NCBI RefSeq assembly: GCF_024346975.1
Contig: NZ_AP024886.1
Span: forward strand, 310,001 to 374,000
From: Vibrio neonatus
GTDB lineage: Bacteria > Pseudomonadota > Gammaproteobacteria > Enterobacterales > Vibrionaceae
DNA length: 64,000 nucleotides
Direction of reading: 5' to 3'
The position numbers were made by a program, and so were the translations under genes. Below, piece after piece: positions 54,701 through 60,700 of this stretch (the stretch's first letter is position 1; every line of letters begins with the position of its first letter). The notes beneath the pieces were generated by a model. The model was not told where the DNA came from. It ran no database searches and saw only the letters and a program-made list of their open reading frames with translations.

Positions 54701-57700
54701 CACTGAAATCTGATGACATTGTCAATGCCACTGAGCATGGTCAAGATTTGGTTTTATCGGGAACCACGACTGGTATTGAGGCTGATCAAGAGGTGACGGT
54801 TCACTTTAATGGTCAAGATTACACGACCAAAGTAGTGTTAAATACCGGTAGCCAAACTGATGGCACGTGGCACGCAACCGTGCTGGCTGCGGATGTGGCT
54901 CATCTTGTTGATGGTACTGACTATCCTGTAACCGCAGAGGTCAGTGATAAGGCGGGCAATCAGGCAACAATGACAGGCACAGCCGAGTCTATTCATGCCG
55001 ATTTACATGCGAGCGCAGGGATTACCCTGAATAGCATCCATAATGGCGTAACCATTAATGCGGGCTTCACTGGAGACCAAAGTGGCAACCTTGCGGTCAC
55101 AGGTACAGTCAGTGGTGATGCTAAAGAGCACGATCCTATAGTATTGGTCGTCAATGGTAAGCAGTTTACGGGAGAAGTGGACGCTACTGGTCAAGGCTTC
55201 TCTATAGATGTTCCAGTCAGCGAATTTAAAGCTGGGTCAGGAGAGGTGCAAGCGCGAGTTTCAGTGACTGATGCGGCAGGTAACACGGCTTCAGCCTATA
55301 ACAATGGTCAATCTGTATTTACTTATGCAATATCAGGTACAACGCCAGTGGGCCCGACTTCAAGTGCGACACACAACGGTCAATTCAGTGTCGATACGCA
55401 AGCAGGCACCATTGCAGTCGACACAGGCCTCACAGCCAATAAAGATGATGTACTAAACCTTGCAGAGCAAGGGCAAGACTTGGTCATTAGTGGTACGACA
55501 ACAGGCATTGAAGACGGTCAGTATGTCACTGTGGAGTTTAATGGCCATAAATACGGCGATGCGGCTTCAGGTGCACCTATTGAAGTGCATGGTAACCAGT
55601 GGACATTGACTGTACCCCATGCCGATCTTGTTGGTATCAAAGATGGCGCATCACTTGAGATCACCCCTTCAGTCAGCGATGCGGCAGGTAACCCTACGAC
55701 TGTAACTGACGGTCATTTAACTACGGATTTGCATGCGGATGCAGGTATCACCATTAATAGAATTAATGGTGGCGTTATCATTAATGCGAACACGGGTGAT
55801 ATTACAGTCACAGGTACAGTATCCGGGGATGTTAAGACGGGTGAAACCGTCACTTTAGACATCAACGGTTATTTACATACAGCAGTAGTAGGTGCAGGAC
55901 ATACCTTTACCGCAGCTGCGATCCCAGCAACTCATTTTACAACAGATGCATCAGGTCAAGCAGTGACCTCGGGTGAAGTGAAAGCGACGGTAACAGGCAC
56001 TGACACAGCGGGTAACTCAGTTACCGTGACGAACCATACGCCAGCATTGGCAGGTGGCACGCCAGTGCACAATGGGCAATTTAGTGTTGATACTGATATC
56101 ACGCCAGTGACTCTTACGCTTCAAGAAAGTAGTAATTCTGGTGATAAAGCGGATCACCTTACTCATGGTAACCGCTTTGATGATATGAATCATAAGGGTG
56201 ATTTAGTATTTGACCTAAGTACAATTGATAAAGATATCGATCCAAAAAACGGTGGCATTGTAGTAAAAGATAGTGCTGATCACATTGTAAACGGCAGTTT
56301 AAAAGAAACTAATGGCAAGTGGGAATTTCACACCGATACTACAGCATTGCCAGAAGGTGATCATACACTTCATGTGTCTGCAACAGACACAGCAGGTAAT
56401 AACGTTGATGGTAGTGTGACGGCAGTAACAGTCGATACACAAGCGGGCATCAGCATTACGCACGTAGCTAAAGATGACATCATTGACAGTTCTGAAATCA
56501 CCAATGGTTTTGATATCTCAGGTACGGTTGACCACGTAGAAGCAGGTCAGCAAGTGGTCATCACTTGGAAAGACCAAAGTGGCTCCACACACACCGTGAT
56601 CGATGCCAACGCAACAACGCAGGTAGCGGCAGGTCAAACCGCAGGAACTTGGAATGCGCATATTCCAGCATCGGAGCTGAGCGGCGCCAATCTTCCAGAT
56701 GGCTTTACGCCAACCTTTACCGCAACGGTTGTGGATGTCGCGGGTAACAGCGTTCAAAACACTTCTACACCAACAGTGGACAGTCATGTTGATGGTGTGT
56801 CATTGACACTGCAAGCAGGTAGCAACTCAGGGATAACCACAGACAGCATCACTCACGGTGATGGTACGGGTCAGTTGGTATTTGATTTAGGTTCGGTTAA
56901 CTCAGATGTTAATCCAGCTACAGACGTTGTGGTGAAAGACAGTCAAGGTCATAAAATTGATGGCACCTTTGCTAAGAATAACGGTCAATGGACCTTCACG
57001 ACGACGAGCAAGCTAACCGACGGCGATTATGCGTTGCACACCGAGGTGACGGACAGTCATGGCAACACTGCCACAGGCACACCCACTAATGTCACCGTCG
57101 ATACAAAAGCCGGCATCAGCATTACGCACGTGGCAAATGATGACATCATAGACGGCTCTGAAATTACCAATGGCTTTACTATCTCAGGTACGGTTGACCA
57201 CGTAGAAGCCGGTCAGCAAGTGGTCATCACTTGGACAGATGACAAGGGCACTACGCACACCGTGACCGATGCCAACGCAACAACGCAGGTAACGGCAGGT
57301 CAAACCGCAGGAACTTGGAATGCGCATATTCCAGCATCGGAGCTGAGCGGCGCCAATCTTCCAGATGGCTTTACGCCAACCTTTACCGCAACGGTTGTGG
57401 ATGTCGCGGGTAACAGCGTTCAAAACACTTCTACACCAACAGTGGACAGTCATGTTGATGGTGTGTCATTGACACTGCAAGCAGGTAGCAACTCAGGGAT
57501 AACCACAGACAGCATCACTCACGGTGATGGTACGGGTCAGTTGGTATTTGATTTAGGTTCGGTTAACTCAGATGTTAATCCAGCTACAGACGTTGTGGTG
57601 AAAGACAGTCAAGGTCATAAAATTGATGGCACCTTTGCTAAGAATAACGGTCAATGGACCTTCACGACGACGAGCAAGCTAACCGACGGCGATTATGCGT

Positions 57701-60700
57701 TGCACACCGAGGTGACGGACAGTCATGGCAACACTGCCACAGGCGCACCCACTAATGTCACCGTCGATACAAAAGCCGGCATCAACATTACGCACGTGGC
57801 AAATGATGACATCATAGACGGCTCTGAAATTACCAATGGCTTTACTATCTCAGGTACGGTTGACCACGTAGAAGCCGGTCAGCAAGTGGTCATCACTTGG
57901 GCAGATGACAAGGGCACTACGCACACCGTGACCGATGCCAACGCGATAACGCAGGTAACGGCCGGTCAAACCGCAGGAACTTGGAATGCGCATATTCCAG
58001 TATCAGAGCTGAGCGCCGCCAATCTTCCAGATGGCTTTACGCCAACCTTTACCGCAACGGTTGTGGATGTTGCGGGTAACAGCGTTCATGATACGTCTAC
58101 GCCAACAGTGGATAGCCATGTTGATGGCGTGTCATTGACACTGCAAGCGGGCAGTAACTCAGGACTTGTGACAGACAGCATCACTCACGGTGATGGAAAG
58201 GGTCAGTTAGTGTTTGATTTAGGCTCGGTCAACCCAGATGTTGATCCAGCCAAAGACGTTATTGTTAAAGACAGTCAAGGTCATAAAATTGATGGCACCT
58301 TTGCTCAGAACAACGGTAAATGGACCTTCACAACGACGGCGAATAAGTTAACCGACGGTGACCAGTCATTGCACACTGAGGTGACGGACAGCCATGGTAA
58401 TACCGGTCGAGGTGGTGATACCGACGTTACGGTCGATACTCAAGTTTCGCCACTGTCAATTCAACTTACTCATGACACTTACACTCGTCATAATGCAGAG
58501 GAACACGATTTACGTACTTCGGATACGCATGTCTCGGTTACTGGTGCGGAGTCTGGTGCCAAAGTGGAATTTAGCTATGACGGCGGTAATACATGGACGA
58601 CGGATAAACCAGGCGTACATACCTTTACCGAAGGTGTCCACGATATAGTGGCACGTCAAACAGACGTTGCCGGTAATGTGTCAGCCTCAAGTAATGTACT
58701 GCATATGTACTACGATCCGGAAGCGCATGTAACCAATGATAACGAACATGTGATGCTAGGCTCTCAAGACTTAAAGGCAGGAGAGCATACGTTAACGGAT
58801 GGTTCTAAGTTCAATCACGATGGTGAAACTGGCATTCATGGCAATGTGATGGATAACAACTTGGATTCTCCAGGCAGTAGCGCCCAACGAGGTAAAGTTG
58901 CAGCTAATGGGGATTATGAAGCGGTTAAAGATGTCCACTGGAATGATGGTACTGCAACTCATGATTTGCATCTAGGTAAACTCATGAATCCTATACAGGG
59001 CCATTATGGTAAATTCTATTTGCAGCAAGGTGGTGAATACATCTATGTGGTGAATACCAATAATAATGAGGTTAAAGCTCTACAAGCGGGTCAGAGCCTA
59101 CACGAAGTGTTTACATTAAATACTGTAGATACAGCGGGTAATCACCATGATGAGACACTTGATATTCGTATTGATGGTCAATCAGCAAATCATGCTCCAG
59201 ATGTTAATTTAACGACAGATACAGGTATCAATCCGCACGATTTAGTGACCCAAACGGATGGTCTAACCGTATCTAACCTAGTTAATGGTGCCACGGTGCA
59301 GTTCTCAACGGATGGTGGTAAACACTGGACGGATGTAGCTTCTGGTTCAAATATTACAGGTGCAATGTTGCATCATTCTATTGATGGTCATTACACGGTT
59401 GATGTGCGTCAAAAAGATCCATCTGGGCATATTTCTCCACAAACTACCTTGACGTATACGCTGGATACGCATGCAGGTATTAGTATCAAGCATATTGCAA
59501 CAGACGACGTGATTGAGCTTGTGGAACAAAAAGCGGGCTTTAAGGTTGAAGGCACCGTTGGTCAAGTTGATGATGGGCAAGTAGTCGCTGTAACGTGGCA
59601 CGATACCAATGGTAATCACTCAGTAAACGCAGTGGTTAATCAAGGCGTATGGCATGCCGATATTCCTGCTGCTGAATTAACGGGCCTGAAGCAGGATGAG
59701 ATGCCAAAATTCACCGCTACGGTGACGGATTTGGCTGGTAATACCGCTACGGATGCTCATATTGCAACTGCTCAGTTGGATTCCCATGTTAATCCAGTAA
59801 CGCTCGATCTAACCGATGGTACGGATTCGGGTATAAGCCACAAAGATAACATCACCCATGGCGATGCCAATGGCAAGCTCGTATTCAATTTGGGCTCTGT
59901 TGATCCTGATGTTGACCCATCTGCCGGTGGTGTGGTGGTTAAAGATGCTACCGGTAATATTATAAAGGGTACCTTTAGCTCGATAAAAGGTAGCCATGGT
60001 ACGGTGCAATGGACTTTCCATACCGATATCAAAGAATTGCCAAGGGGTTTGCATACTTTGCATGCAGAGACGATGGATATGCATGGCAATACATCAACAG
60101 GTGCTTCTATTAATGTGACGATTGATACCAGAATTTCAGCTGAGGTTGAGATTGATGATGGGGTCAACCCTGCCCATCAAAATACTCACTACCACAGTGA
60201 TGGTATGATCAATGAAGCAGAGCTTACAACTACTCGTATTAGTGGCTATATCGATGCAGGTACGACTCTTAATAGCATTACTCTAAAGGGCTCTGGGGAT
60301 AATGCCCATACAGAAACAATAAGATTTACTCATTTGGTGAATGATGGCAAGGTACACACAGAAGTTGTAAATGGCATAAAAGTGACACTTGATGCGCAGG
60401 GTCATTATGAGTTTGTTAAAAATGTAACTTCATTTGCAGATGGTTTATTGACGGCCAGTGCGCATGTGTCAGATGCTGCGGGTAATAGGTTAGTTAAAAC
60501 TGCGCATTCTCATATTAATCGCCACCCTGAACTTGATCCATATTTTAATACTGATTGGACGGCAAAGGATCATTCTCAACCACTAGCTCAAGCCGAGCAC
60601 TATATACTTGAACGTTTTGTCAGTGAGCACCATACACATGGTCTACCTATCGATAATACACATGGACATAAAATCAATACCAATACTTCACGTATGTTTA

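Noticed and set aside
33007..57453. Many antisense open frames of 60-170 codons inside the giant gene, several repeated at 1071-bp intervals
   Set aside because: They recur only because the sense-strand units are near-identical; they lack ribosome sites and recognisable protein features, and they lie wholly inside a strongly supported coding frame.
33040..58431. Regular direct repeats that might suggest a CRISPR array
   Set aside because: Periods are 600-1400 bp, in frame and protein-coding; there are no short repeats with unique spacers and no cas genes.
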